A DNA stretch of 36,951 nucleotides from Arthrobacter sp. ISL-30 (GCF_018613855.1 NZ_JAGGPK010000049.1:1-36951); one strand, 5' to 3'; positions 14,517 through 23,199 are shown, counted from the stretch's first letter. Notes: a model not told the origin generated them from the letters alone. Made by a program: numbers and translations.

Positions 14517-14955
14517 CGAGGAATTCGGCGACGACGGCGGGGCGTTCCTGGCCTTCGATTTCGATGGTGGCGTTGACCTTGATCTGGGCGCCGCCCTTGA
14601 CTTCGCTAACCTCGGCGATCGAGGCGAGCATGCGGACCTTGGAGCCGACCTTCACCGGGGAGGTGAAGCGGACTTTGTCCAGGCCGTAGTTGACCTTGGT
14701 GGTGACGCCGTCGACGTCGAACAGCTCGCCCCAGAACGGGATGATGAGGGACAGGGTGAGGAAGCCGTGGGCGATCGGTGCGCCGAAGGGGCCGTCCTTG
14801 GCGCGTTCGGGATCGACGTGGATCCACTGCTGGTCATCGGTCGCGTCGGCGAACAGGTTGATTTGTTCCTGGGTGATCTGGCGGTAGTCGGTGGTGCCGA
14901 GGTCGGCGCCGGTCATGGTGAGCAGGGTGTCGAAATCGACGACGAGATTGGGCAT
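14500..14955 (-). CDS. MaoC-family (R)-specific enoyl-CoA hydratase
   Basis: A 151-residue hot-dog-fold hydratase. It has the start MPNLVVDFDTLLTMTGADLG, then TDYRQITQEQINLFADATDD, QWIHVDPERA and FGAPIAHGFLTLSL, which is the MaoC hydratase motif with the catalytic Asp and His (residues about 39-65). It would add water to an enoyl-CoA made by the neighbouring dehydrogenase. I chose ATG 14955 since CCAGGAGGCAAAG precedes it; the open frame extends further upstream into the dehydrogenase gene but is not conserved. It is 37 bases downstream of the dehydrogenase. Its 3' end is duplicated in tandem. Confidence 0.92.
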   Translation of the reverse strand: MPNLVVDFDTLLTMTGADLGTTDYRQITQEQINLFADATDDQQWIHVDPERAKDGPFGAPIAHGFLTLSLIIPFWGELFDVDGVTTKVNYGLDKVRFTSPVKVGSKVRMLASIAEVSEVKGGAQIKVNATIEIEGQERPAVVAEFLARFYK

Positions 14956-14992
14956 CTTTGCCTCCTGGGGTTGTGGCTTGTGAAACGCGGGT

Positions 14993-16255
14993 TTAGCGGG
15001 TGAAGGCGCTTTCGCCGGTGAGGGCGCGGCCGATGATGAGGGCGTTGATCTCGTGGGTGCCCTCGTAGGAGTAGACGGCTTCGGCGTCCGCATGGAAACG
15101 CGCGACGTCGGTCTGCAGGGTGATGCCGTTGCCGCCGACCACTTCACGGGCCAGCGCAACGGTTTCGCGCATGAACAGGGACGTCTGCATTTTGGCCAGG
15201 GCTGAGTCCTGGTCCCGGTAGATGCCTTTGGCCTGCTGTTCGGTCAGCCGGACCACGAGGGACAGGCTGGCGGTGATGTTTCCGAGCATGCGGGCGAGTT
15301 TTTCCTGGACCAACTGGAAGGAGCCGAGGTAGCGGCCGAACTGCTTGCGTTCGGTGACGTAGTCCAGGGCTGCCTCGAAGGCGCCGGCCTGGATACCGGT
15401 GGCGATCCAGGCGACGTCCGAGCGCATGGCCCGCAGCATGGCGGCGACGTCCTTGAACGAGTTCACTTTATGCAGCCGCTTCGCTTCCGGGACGCGGACC
15501 CCGTCGAGGGTGATGTGGGCGTTCTGCATCATCCGTAGTGAGGTCTTGCCGTGGATTTTCTCCAATGTGACGCCCGGGGCCGCCCGGTCTACGAGGAAAC
15601 CCTTGACTTGGCCGTCGGCGTCGGCGGTATCACGGGCGAACACGGCCAGCACATCGGCGGTGAGGGCACCGCCGATCCAACGCTTCGCGCCGTCCAGCAC
15701 CCAGTCCCCGCCACCGCCGCCCCCTGCTTCTGCTTCGCGGCGGGCCGTCGTCGAGAGTCCCCCGGCGATGTCCGAACCGGACTCCGGCTCCGTCAGCGAG
15801 AAGACCCCTTTGAACGAGAAGTCGATGACCTTGGGCATCCACACCCGCTGCTGCTCTTCGGAGGCGCCGACGCGGATGGCAGTGCGGAACAGTCCTGCCT
15901 GGGCCGTGTACCACGTGGCCAGTGAAGCGTCCGTGCGAGCGAGTTCGAAGATCCGGAAGCCATGATAGATCCCCCGTGCAGCTTGGCCTCCCGCGGTGAG
16001 TTCCGTTGGCTCCATCAGGTCCAGGTCGATCAGCGGCTGGGCCAGCTGTTCGGGGAATTCGCCGCGCTCCCAATATTCGGCCAGCAGCGGTTTCGCGTCC
16101 CGGTCCAGGAAGTCCCGCAGCCGGGCAAGGACTCGCCGCTCGTCGTCGGTGAGGAGGGCTTCGGCGTCGTAGAAGTCGCAGGCCCCGTAGAGCCTTGCCG
16201 GCTCCCTGGTGCGGTCTTCGGCACCCGCCGCACGTTCCGCCGTCGTCGTTCCCAT
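14993..16255 (-). CDS. Acyl-CoA dehydrogenase, glutaryl-CoA dehydrogenase-like
   Basis: A 420-residue flavin-dependent acyl-CoA dehydrogenase. FSLTEPESGSDIAG lies near residues 152-165 in the FAD-contact region, KQFGRYLGSFQLVQEKLA marks the C-terminal domain, and YEGTHEINALIIGRALTG carries the catalytic Glu398. The YEGTHxI-ALIxGRAxTG ending is most like glutaryl-CoA dehydrogenases, but decarboxylation cannot be asserted. A run of six glycines near residue 178 sits in a surface loop and is not conserved in the family. It begins 1 base after the stop of the amidohydrolase gene (16257), so the genes are tightly linked. It probably forms the enoyl-CoA hydrated by the MaoC protein. Confidence 0.92.
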   Translation of the reverse strand: MGTTTAERAAGAEDRTREPARLYGACDFYDAEALLTDDERRVLARLRDFLDRDAKPLLAEYWERGEFPEQLAQPLIDLDLMEPTELTAGGQAARGIYHGFRIFELARTDASLATWYTAQAGLFRTAIRVGASEEQQRVWMPKVIDFSFKGVFSLTEPESGSDIAGGLSTTARREAEAGGGGGGDWVLDGAKRWIGGALTADVLAVFARDTADADGQVKGFLVDRAAPGVTLEKIHGKTSLRMMQNAHITLDGVRVPEAKRLHKVNSFKDVAAMLRAMRSDVAWIATGIQAGAFEAALDYVTERKQFGRYLGSFQLVQEKLARMLGNITASLSLVVRLTEQQAKGIYRDQDSALAKMQTSLFMRETVALAREVVGGNGITLQTDVARFHADAEAVYSYEGTHEINALIIGRALTGESAFTR

Positions 16256-16256
16256 C

Positions 16257-17150
16257 TCAGTCCCCCAGCCCCAGCAGCCGGACGGCGTTGTGCTTGAGGA
16301 TCTTGGGCCGTACCTCGTCCTTGAGCGGCAGGTCCGCGAATGCGCCGAGCCATTTTTGCGGGGTGATCAGCGGGAAGTCGGTGCCGAACAGGACCTTGTC
16401 CTGCAGGATCGAGTTGGAGGCCTTGACCAGGGACTCGGGGAAGTACTTGGGCGACCAGCCGGACAGATCAATGAAAACGTTGGCCTTGTGCGTTGCGATG
16501 GAATTGGCCTCGTCCTGCCACGGCACTGAGGGATGGGCCATGATGATCTGCAGGCCCGGGAAGTCGGCGGCGACGGCGTCAAGCAGCAGTGGGTTGGAGT
16601 AGGACAGTTTGATGCCGTACCCGCCGGGAAGCCCGGCTCCCATGCCGTTCTGCCCGGTGTGGAAGATGGCAGGCATCCCGAGTTCCTGAAGTGTTTCCCA
16701 CAAAGGGTAGAAGCGTTCGTTGGAGGGGTCGAAGCCCTGCAGGCTGGGGTGGAACTTGAAGCCCCGGGCGCCCAGTTCCACGGCCTGGTGCTTGGCCCCG
16801 GCGATGGCGTCCTCCCCCGTGCGGGGGTCGACGCTGCCAAACGGAACCAGGACGTCGTTGTTCCGGGCAGCCCCGGCGATGAGTTCCGGGATGCTGTTGG
16901 GCTCGTGCTTCAGCTGGGTGCGGGCGTCGACGGTGAAGACGACGGCGGCCATGTTCAGTTCGCGGTACACCTCCGCGATGCGGTCCAGCGAGGGGGTGCG
17001 GTCCTCGGCCTTGAAGTACTTCGCGGAGGCTTCCGTGAGCGCGGGCGGGAGCGATTCGTGGCCACAGCTGTCCACTTCGAGGTGGACGTGCATGTCGACC
17101 GCGTCGAGCTTGGCGACATCGATGTCGAGCTCATAACGGGTTGCAGTCAT
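16257..17150 (-). CDS. Amidohydrolase-2 (ACMSD-like) metal-dependent hydrolase/decarboxylase
   Basis: A 297-residue TIM-barrel amidohydrolase of the PF04909 type. The metal ligands are visible: MHVH (His21, His23) on strand 1, KFHPS, IFHTGQ and IMAHPS for the later sites, and FGTDFP with the catalytic Asp. This family contains decarboxylases such as ACMSD and gamma-resorcylate decarboxylase as well as C-C and C-O hydrolases. Its presence among CoA-dependent genes suggests a ring-opening or decarboxylation step, but the reaction is unknown. It is 16 bases downstream of the SDR gene and 1 base upstream of the dehydrogenase, in one operon. Confidence 0.9.
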   Translation of the reverse strand: MTATRYELDIDVAKLDAVDMHVHLEVDSCGHESLPPALTEASAKYFKAEDRTPSLDRIAEVYRELNMAAVVFTVDARTQLKHEPNSIPELIAGAARNNDVLVPFGSVDPRTGEDAIAGAKHQAVELGARGFKFHPSLQGFDPSNERFYPLWETLQELGMPAIFHTGQNGMGAGLPGGYGIKLSYSNPLLLDAVAADFPGLQIIMAHPSVPWQDEANSIATHKANVFIDLSGWSPKYFPESLVKASNSILQDKVLFGTDFPLITPQKWLGAFADLPLKDEVRPKILKHNAVRLLGLGD

Positions 17151-17166
17151 ATCAGCGGACCTCCTG

Positions 17167-18114
17167 TCAGCGGGCCGGTGCCGGTTCGGCGGGCGTAGGC
17201 TGCAGCTCGGCCGGGAGCGGGAGGAATTCCTCGCCGTAGCCCTGCAGGTTCTGCTTTCCGAAGAGGGATTCCGCGCCCTGCTGCAGCGCCTCGTAGCTCC
17301 AGCCGCCCTCGCGGTACTCGGTCACAGCTGCCTCGGGGTGAGTCCAGATCTGCACGCGGTCCCCGCCGGCACCAATGGCCTGGCCGGTAATGCCCGCCGC
17401 CTCATCGGAGGCGAGGAAGGCAACCAGGCCGGCGACGTCGTCGGCCGTCCCGAAACCGAGGTCGTGGCGGAAGAAGGACGGCATCGCCTCCCCACGCTCG
17501 TCCGCTTCCACGGCCTTCTGGAAGTAAGGGACGGTCTTGGTCATGGCCGTGGCGGCTACCGGGATCACCGAGTTGACCGTCACGCCGGACTTCTTCATCT
17601 CCAGCGCCCAAGTGCGCACCATGCCTACGATGCCCGCCTTTGCGGCGGCATAGTTGGTCTGGCCGAAGTTTCCGCGCTGACCGGTCGGCGAGCCGATGGT
17701 GATGATCCGGCCGGCCACACCGTTGTCCTTGAAATACGCGAAGGCCTCGCGGACACACGTGAACGTGCCCTTCAAATGGACGTTGATCACCAGGTCAAAG
17801 TCCTCGTCGGTCATCTTCAATAGGCTCTTGTCCCGCAGGATCCCGGCATTGGTCACGAGGATATCCAGCCGACCGAAGGCCTCAACTGCGCCGTTCACCA
17901 ACGCTCTGGCCGCCTCAGTGCTGCCTACGGGAGCAACGACGGCGGTGGCGCGACCGCCGTCGGCCTCTATCCGGGCCACTGCATTGGCAGCGGTCTCTGC
18001 ATTGACATCATTGATGACGACGGCGGCACCCTGGCGGCCGAGCTCCCTCGCGTAGGCCAGGCCGAGGCCCTGCCCGCTCCCTGTAACAATCGCAACTTTG
18101 CCGTTCAAGCTCAT
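17167..18114 (-). CDS. Short-chain dehydrogenase/reductase, hydroxyacyl-CoA dehydrogenase-like
   Basis: A 315-residue SDR. The cofactor motif is TGSGQGLG (residues 11-18), followed by NAG (89-91), Asn111, catalytic Ser142 in GSPTG, and Tyr155-x-x-x-Lys159 (YAAAK). An Asp36 after the second strand points to NAD rather than NADP. The C-terminal 70 residues extend beyond the SDR core (QIWTHPEAAVTEYREGGWSY), as in the HSD17B4/FOX2 type (R)-3-hydroxyacyl-CoA dehydrogenases, which fits the neighbouring MaoC hydratase. I chose ATG 18114 because AGCGAAGGAGCACGCC precedes it; the frame upstream to 18240 is unlikely to be translated. First gene of the catabolic operon, divergent from marR. Confidence 0.92.
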   Translation of the reverse strand: MSLNGKVAIVTGSGQGLGLAYARELGRQGAAVVINDVNAETAANAVARIEADGGRATAVVAPVGSTEAARALVNGAVEAFGRLDILVTNAGILRDKSLLKMTDEDFDLVINVHLKGTFTCVREAFAYFKDNGVAGRIITIGSPTGQRGNFGQTNYAAAKAGIVGMVRTWALEMKKSGVTVNSVIPVAATAMTKTVPYFQKAVEADERGEAMPSFFRHDLGFGTADDVAGLVAFLASDEAAGITGQAIGAGGDRVQIWTHPEAAVTEYREGGWSYEALQQGAESLFGKQNLQGYGEEFLPLPAELQPTPAEPAPAR

Positions 18115-18199
18115 GGCGTGCTCCTTCGCTTGCTGTATCCGGCCTTTGCAGCTGTTCCGGCCGGCGCCGGTGGGCCAACCCCACTTCGGCGTGAGATCC

Positions 18200-18228
18200 T
18201 TGTCACAACCAATGAGAATATATATCGT
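18200..18228 (+). promoter_or_regulatory. Candidate promoter of the divergent marR
   Basis: TTGTCA at about 18200-18205 and TATCGT or the overlapping TATATC near 18221-18228, spaced by 15-17 bases, read toward the MarR gene. The operator palindrome starts inside the -10 region, so binding would block the promoter. Confidence 0.4.
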
Positions 18229-18244
18229 TGAGAAAGTCAACGAT
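18224..18244. promoter_or_regulatory. Perfect 21-bp palindromic operator of the catabolic operon
   Basis: ATCGTTGA (18224-18231), a 5-base spacer and TCAACGAT (18237-18244) form a perfect inverted repeat between the SDR gene and the divergent MarR gene. On the minus strand a TTGACT -35-like hexamer lies within it. Size and position are those of a MarR-type operator that represses both directions. Confidence 0.75.
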
Positions 18245-18270
18245 TGAATTTAACTAGTAGTGGGGTTGGC

Positions 18271-18729
18271 ATGGTTACGCAGAAAACAGTGGTCGAGGCG
18301 CCTCGCCTCGCAGCAGCGGACATTGGGAATGACGTGGGTCTGCTGCTGGCGAAGCTGCACGCAGCTGGCTCCGTGCTGAACAACAAAGCACTGGGGGAAT
18401 TCGACCTCAAGGAGCGGTCCTTCTCGATCCTGACCCTCGCCTGCAGCGGCCTGGAGCCCACTCAGCGGGAGCTGGCCGATTTTCTGAGCCTTGATCCGAG
18501 CCAAATCGTGAGCCTCGTTGACGAGCTCGAGGGCAGGGGCCTGGTGGAACGAGCCACAGGCAAACGAGACCGACGCGCGAAGATCGTGACCGCAACAAAG
18601 GAGGGCCGCAAGGTCCATGCCAGGGCACGCGAAGCGGCCGAAGGCAGCGAACGGGTACAGCTCGCCGCCCTCAGCGAAGAGGAAACCGCCGAGCTCAAGG
18701 CCCTGCTCCGAAAGGCGCTCTGGGGCTAA
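18271..18729 (+). CDS. MarR-family transcriptional regulator of the catabolic operon
   Basis: A 152-residue MarR protein with the winged helix: FSILTLACSGLEPTQRELADF, then LSLDPSQIVSLVDELEGRGL as recognition part and a wing VERATGKRDRRAKIVTATKEG, where D-R-R is typical. It is divergent from the six-gene operon and the perfect palindrome lies between them. Regulators in this arrangement commonly bind the aromatic acid or its CoA thioester and then leave the DNA (as HcaR, FerR and CouR do). I chose ATG 18271; the frame begins earlier at a TTG (18244) that falls inside the operator and is therefore unlikely. Confidence 0.9.
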   Translation: MVTQKTVVEAPRLAAADIGNDVGLLLAKLHAAGSVLNNKALGEFDLKERSFSILTLACSGLEPTQRELADFLSLDPSQIVSLVDELEGRGLVERATGKRDRRAKIVTATKEGRKVHARAREAAEGSERVQLAALSEEETAELKALLRKALWG

Positions 18730-18793
18730 CGGTACCCCCGAACCTCTCGCACCTTTCGCGGCCCAAACCACTGCCCTCCGCACTGACATGAGG

Positions 18794-18841
18794 GAGCGTC
18801 GGGTGGAAGACGGCAGGAAGTGCTAGAGGATCGGGTGGGAG
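18794..18841. repeat. Short direct repeat between marR and jetC
   Basis: GAGCGTCGGGTGGAAG (18794-18809) and GAGGATCGGGTGGGAG (18826-18841) match at 13 of 16 positions, 32 bases apart. They fill most of the 115-bp convergent gap between the MarR gene and jetC, where the jetD nuclease gene would normally begin. No terminator is evident here. Confidence 0.55.
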
Positions 18842-18844
18842 GAC

Positions 18845-21800
18845 TTAGCGCAGCACGATATCCACGGGGTTCGCTTCGGATCTCCATTCGCCCGGGGCGC
18901 CTGAACCAGTGATCACTGGCACGGTCAGCACTCCCGAGCGGTTGGTCCTCTTGTCCCGAAGGATCTCGGTCACGGAGCCAAGATGCCGGGACAGGTCGAT
19001 CACGTTCTCCGGGGCGGCCAGCAGCAACTGGAACCCGAACTCGTGCAGCGCTTTGATGCCCGCGCCGGCGAACTCCTCTGAAGCGAGCACGAACGCCTCG
19101 TCCATCATCACCGTGCCGTAGGTGGTGAAGCCCTGCTCTGCGATACCCAGTTGGTAGCTCAGCGCGGCGGCCATGATGAACGCCGTGAAGCGCTGCCGCT
19201 CGCCGCCGGACATGGAGCCGGTGTCGGCGTGCATAAACACTTCCGTCTTCTTCGCACCGCCCTTTTCGCCCGCTGCAGCACCGACAATTTCGCGGTGTTC
19301 CTTGCATTGGATGTACAGATGCCCACGGACGTCAAGGACCTCGGCCCGCCAGCGGCGGTCCTCCGGGGTCTGCGATCCCAAGCGCTTCACCAGCGTTTCC
19401 AGCGACTTGTAGCGGTTGGTGAGCTCGACGTCGTCGTCCGTCTCCGCTGCTCCGGCGACCCGGGAGGGACGGGCGTGCCGCGCCTTCAGCGCATTCTGGA
19501 TCGCGTCCTTGAACTGCTTGGCCGTTGCTGGGAGGGTCTGCTTGATGTCCAGCTCAAGATAGCTGCCCTCGTGGAAATTGACCTCGGACAGGATGCCGTT
19601 GAGCGGCAGGACGCGGCTGGTGATGGCCCGGCGTTCCTCGTCCAGCAGGTGCAGGAGCGTGCTGAACGATTCGTGCGTGCGCTGGTTGAAGAACTGCCGG
19701 AACTCGGCCTCCTGGGCGGGCAGCCCGTCGTTGACGATCTGGTGATACCGGGATTCGAACTCCCCGGCCGCGCCGATCGAAGTGCCGTGGTCCGCCGAGA
19801 TGCCGGTGCCCCATTCGCGCACGAAGCCTTCAAAGATGCGGGTCAGCCGCTCCGCCGTCGCCTGCCCGCGTGATTCGGCAGCGTGCAATTCGGCCAGGAG
19901 CCTGGTGCGGACTCTGTTGACCAGGTTGTCGAGCTCGTGAAGTTCGGAGACCTCGCCGAACTCCTCGAAGTACGGTTCCAGCGCAGCCACAGTGGAGTCC
20001 GACGGCGGCGCCTGGTTCAGGCGGTTCCGCGCAGCTTCCAACAGCGAATCCTCTGCGGTCAGCTGCTGGTCGAGAACCTTGTATTCGCTCTGCAGAACCG
20101 CCGCGGCGCCTGTGGAGGACTGGTGCCTTTCCCGAACGCCCTCGATCTTCGCGCGCAGCGGTTCCAGGTCCGCCTGGGCGGCCAGGGCATCGGTGAGGCG
20201 CTGTTCGATCCTGGCCAGTTCCTCGGCGGCAGCCGCAGTAGAGACCTGTTCCCAGGAGCGTTCGTCCTCGGCAACCCGGCGCAACGCTTCCAGCTGCCGA
20301 GTCATGCCCTGGTGCGAATCTTCGTGGCTCTGGGCCAGTTCGGCGGCCTTGGCGAGTTCGTTCTCCAGTTCCCCCACGCGGGCCGCCAACAGTTCACGCT
20401 TGGAGGCATTGTCGAAACCCAGCACGTAGTCCTGGCGGCCCGTGAAGCGGTCGTCCTTTTCCACCGTGTGGCGGTTGCGCTTGACAACGCCGCCCAGGCT
20501 CAGGCCCTTGTCCAGGCCCGCCAGCTCCTCCGGATCCTCCACGCAGGGGTAGGCGAAATCGAGCGCTATCCGTTCACGGATCCAGGCTGCCGCTTCAGCA
20601 TTGGTCCCGGTTGTGAGAATGTCCAGCTTGGTCAACAGGTCGCCGTCGGACACGTCCTCCACAGCCAGCGCGCCACCGGGGAGCGGCTTGGACACGTCGA
20701 TGGCGCGCAGGGCACCACGCACCATATTGTCGTTCAGGTAGCGAGTGACGGCGGTGAAGTGTTCGCCTGGCACCAGGAGGGTGGTAGCAAGGCTGCGCAG
20801 GGCCCGCTCAGCGGCCGGGCGCCATTGCTCCTGTCCCTCAACCAGGTCGATGAGTTCCCCGCCGAACGGCATCCGCTCCTCAGGGATTCCCGTTGCCGCT
20901 GCGATTGCGGCCCGGTTTTCAATGCTCGACGGCGGCAACAGGGAAGTGCGCGTTTTGAGTGAAACCAGCTCCTGCTGGGCAGCGGCCAGTTCGCGCTTCC
21001 GGGTGGCATGGGCATCGAACGCCTCGAAGCGCAGTTCCTTGAGGGCCTCGGAATCGTCCTGGAGGGTAGCGGAACGGGCCGCCGCCTGCTCCTGCGCCTG
21101 CTCCCAGCCACCTGCCGACCACTCAAGGTCCAGCCCTGCCTCAGCCAGCGACTTCCGCGCCGATTCCTCCACCTGCTGGCGGAGCCTCAGCCCCACCCGA
21201 GCGTTCTCCAGCGCTTGTTCTATGGCCGAGATGGCGTTGCCGCCACGGTTGTTGTAATCCGATTCAAGCTGCCGCAATTCCTTGGCGAGCGAGTCCCGGA
21301 TGGCCCGCTCGGCCCCGAGCTCCTTGGCTTTGGCCTGGGCGAGCTCCTTGAACCGCGCGAGGGTATGTACGTGGACGGTGACGGCAAGCTGCTGCCGGTA
21401 CGCGTCGAATTCCTCGCCGGAAAGCTCGCGGAGCCGGTTCGCGTCCAGGAGCGACTGCGCATATTCCTTGTTCAGGCCCGGTACCGGAGCCAGCTGGTCG
21501 CGCTGCTGGCGCACGTCTTCCAGCCTCTGCCGAATGGACATGAGGTTGCTGAATTCCTCGACGACGTCGTCCGCCGCGGCGAGCGTGGCAGGAGCGTCCA
21601 GGACCTGGTCGCGGAAGAAGGTATTGACGCTGCCGCCGAGGCCCTTGCCGGCCTGGATCACACGGAGCAGCGGAAGGGCCTGGTCCGAGTTGATGCCCAG
21701 CAGTCGGCGGAAACGCTCCGCAAAGGCCTTGTGGACATCGAAGACCTGGGCATCCGGGAAGATGCCCTCCAAGGCACCCTTCGTGAAGCGCTTCTCGGCG

Positions 21801-22303
21801 ATGCCCTCGATGGCGGCCAGGTCGAGTGGTTTGTTATCGATCAGGTAGAAGCGTCCGACGCTGGATTCCGTGCCGTTCTTGGGCAAGTCGAACAGCGCCG
21901 AGACGGTCACCTTGGTTCCGGCGGCGTTGTCGTAAGTGAGGGCGACGGCGGACCACGTTGCCCCGGGCCGCTGGAAGGCACTCGCCGAGCCGTCCCCCAC
22001 GGCCTTGTCCCCCACCTTTCCACGCATGTACGTAAACGTGGTCCTCTTGTCCTCCACAGCCCCGCCGGCCCGCTGCGCCGCCGCCTCGTTGGAGCGCGGC
22101 CGGGCGTCGAAGACCCTCAGCATGGCATCAAAGAGCGTGGACTTTCCCACGCCCGAATTACCGGTCAACAGGGTGCCATTGCGATCCACATGCATTGAAT
22201 GTGCCCCATGGAAGGTGCCCCAGTTGACCACCTGGGCCAGGGCCAGGCGCATCTGGCCGGGGTTGGTGAGTTCGCCGATCGGGAGCATCGTTGCGATAGT
22301 CAC
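18845..22303 (-). CDS. jetC: JetC-like SMC-family ATPase (Wadjet/MukB/MksB related)
   Basis: A 1152-residue SMC-like ATPase. Walker A is GNSGVGKST (residues 48-56); a long predicted coiled coil (Glu/Ala/Gln/Arg-rich, about 270-450 and 640-870) surrounds a hinge-like centre containing PFGGELIDLVEGQEQW and a GGVVKRNRHT segment; the ABC signature SGGERQR starts at residue 1032; Walker B is TVMMDEAF with Asp1068-Glu1069. This layout is that of the JetC motor in type I Wadjet and of MukB/MksB. Such motors extrude DNA loops; in Wadjet, loop extrusion recognises small circular DNA. The GTG start overlaps jetB by 4 bases (GTGA). No jetD follows. Confidence 0.9.
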   Translation of the reverse strand: MTIATMLPIGELTNPGQMRLALAQVVNWGTFHGAHSMHVDRNGTLLTGNSGVGKSTLFDAMLRVFDARPRSNEAAAQRAGGAVEDKRTTFTYMRGKVGDKAVGDGSASAFQRPGATWSAVALTYDNAAGTKVTVSALFDLPKNGTESSVGRFYLIDNKPLDLAAIEGIAEKRFTKGALEGIFPDAQVFDVHKAFAERFRRLLGINSDQALPLLRVIQAGKGLGGSVNTFFRDQVLDAPATLAAADDVVEEFSNLMSIRQRLEDVRQQRDQLAPVPGLNKEYAQSLLDANRLRELSGEEFDAYRQQLAVTVHVHTLARFKELAQAKAKELGAERAIRDSLAKELRQLESDYNNRGGNAISAIEQALENARVGLRLRQQVEESARKSLAEAGLDLEWSAGGWEQAQEQAAARSATLQDDSEALKELRFEAFDAHATRKRELAAAQQELVSLKTRTSLLPPSSIENRAAIAAATGIPEERMPFGGELIDLVEGQEQWRPAAERALRSLATTLLVPGEHFTAVTRYLNDNMVRGALRAIDVSKPLPGGALAVEDVSDGDLLTKLDILTTGTNAEAAAWIRERIALDFAYPCVEDPEELAGLDKGLSLGGVVKRNRHTVEKDDRFTGRQDYVLGFDNASKRELLAARVGELENELAKAAELAQSHEDSHQGMTRQLEALRRVAEDERSWEQVSTAAAAEELARIEQRLTDALAAQADLEPLRAKIEGVRERHQSSTGAAAVLQSEYKVLDQQLTAEDSLLEAARNRLNQAPPSDSTVAALEPYFEEFGEVSELHELDNLVNRVRTRLLAELHAAESRGQATAERLTRIFEGFVREWGTGISADHGTSIGAAGEFESRYHQIVNDGLPAQEAEFRQFFNQRTHESFSTLLHLLDEERRAITSRVLPLNGILSEVNFHEGSYLELDIKQTLPATAKQFKDAIQNALKARHARPSRVAGAAETDDDVELTNRYKSLETLVKRLGSQTPEDRRWRAEVLDVRGHLYIQCKEHREIVGAAAGEKGGAKKTEVFMHADTGSMSGGERQRFTAFIMAAALSYQLGIAEQGFTTYGTVMMDEAFVLASEEFAGAGIKALHEFGFQLLLAAPENVIDLSRHLGSVTEILRDKRTNRSGVLTVPVITGSGAPGEWRSEANPVDIVLR

Positions 22304-23199
22304 TTGGCTGCCTCCGCTGTTGTTGCGTCAGCTGTGGTCGCCTTTGTCGTGGCTGGGTCCGCCTTCGCGGTGAATGCCTTAGTGTCGCCTTGGGCGGCAT
22401 CGGCATCGTCTTCCTCAGTGGGTGAGTCGTCTTCGTCACTGACTGTGTCTCGGTCTGTTTCCAGGAGCTCGATCAGTGGTTCTGTGCCTGATCCATCCGA
22501 GGCCACCGTCACCAGGGCTTCTATTTGGGCCGGGATGTCGCCGATGTTTTCGAACGGGAGGGCCAGGGGGAGGGCGTTGGAGATTGCGAACGTGTCGTCT
22601 ATGCCCGTGGGGAGGAGGAGTTGGCGGGCCAGCAGTTTTGTGATCGTGCGGTTTACGACGTCGGCATCTCGCAAGGCGTCCTGTTGGCCGGACGGCTGAT
22701 AGTGAGCCACAAGTTCGGCGATTTCCTCGCGGGTGATCGTTGGGTCTGTCTGGGCCGTGACGTGGCGGTCCAGCAGCAGGCGCAGGCGAAGGAGGACGAT
22801 GGTCTCCACCCTGCTGAGCGCACGCTGCTGGCGCAGGATGCTGGATCGGCTGCTGCCGCCTATGGCCTCTGGATCCACCGGGCGCAGCACGGCGATCTTT
22901 CGCTCATGGTCCAACTGCAGGGCGAGGAAGAGTTCGGACAGCCTGCTGCGGAGGATCTCCTGGTTGTCCAGGAGGGTGGTCCACAGCTTCTCGTCACGGC
23001 CGCCGTCGACGTACGGGCCCTTGAGCAGCTTCACCAGGGCCTGGCGCACCTTCATGGTCAGGACGCCGGTGTCGCCCGGGAACAGTGCTGCGCCGTCCAC
23101 GAAAGTGTCTCGCGGAGTGACGCGGAAGTCTGCGCGGACTTCTGGTACCGCAGCCGATGCCGCACTGCTGTATGGCTCACCTGGCGTGGGTTCAGTCAT
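22300..23199 (-). CDS. jetB: JetB-like protein (DUF4194; MukE/MksE related)
   Basis: A 299-residue DUF4194 protein. The body, residues about 25-230, has winged-helix features as in MukE-type KITE subunits: VRQALVKLLKGPYVDGGRDE, LWTTLLDNQEILRSRLSELF, LDHERKIAVLRPVD and SSILRQQRALSRVETIVLLR. In the complex it would bind DNA and bridge JetA and JetC. The last 60 residues are acidic, then Ala/Thr/Lys-rich (TKATTADATTAEAAK), and look disordered. It overlaps jetA and jetC by 4 bases each, so the three proteins are made from one coupled message, as expected for subunits of one complex. Confidence 0.9.
   Translation of the reverse strand: MTEPTPGEPYSSAASAAVPEVRADFRVTPRDTFVDGAALFPGDTGVLTMKVRQALVKLLKGPYVDGGRDEKLWTTLLDNQEILRSRLSELFLALQLDHERKIAVLRPVDPEAIGGSSRSSILRQQRALSRVETIVLLRLRLLLDRHVTAQTDPTITREEIAELVAHYQPSGQQDALRDADVVNRTITKLLARQLLLPTGIDDTFAISNALPLALPFENIGDIPAQIEALVTVASDGSGTEPLIELLETDRDTVSDEDDSPTEEDDADAAQGDTKAFTAKADPATTKATTADATTAEAAK

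Noticed and set aside
14956..15159. Upstream extension of the maoC frame
   Set aside because: It overlaps the dehydrogenase gene, is Pro/Ser/Thr-rich, and a strong AGGAGG lies before the ATG at 14955.
18250..18789. Minus-strand open frame of 179 codons opposite the MarR gene, considered as a jetD remnant
   Set aside because: It is antisense to a clear MarR gene and shows no DUF3322/DUF2220 features.
21008..22198. Long plus-strand frame opposite jetC
   Set aside because: Mirror of codon bias in a high-GC gene; the minus strand encodes the full ATPase with all motifs.
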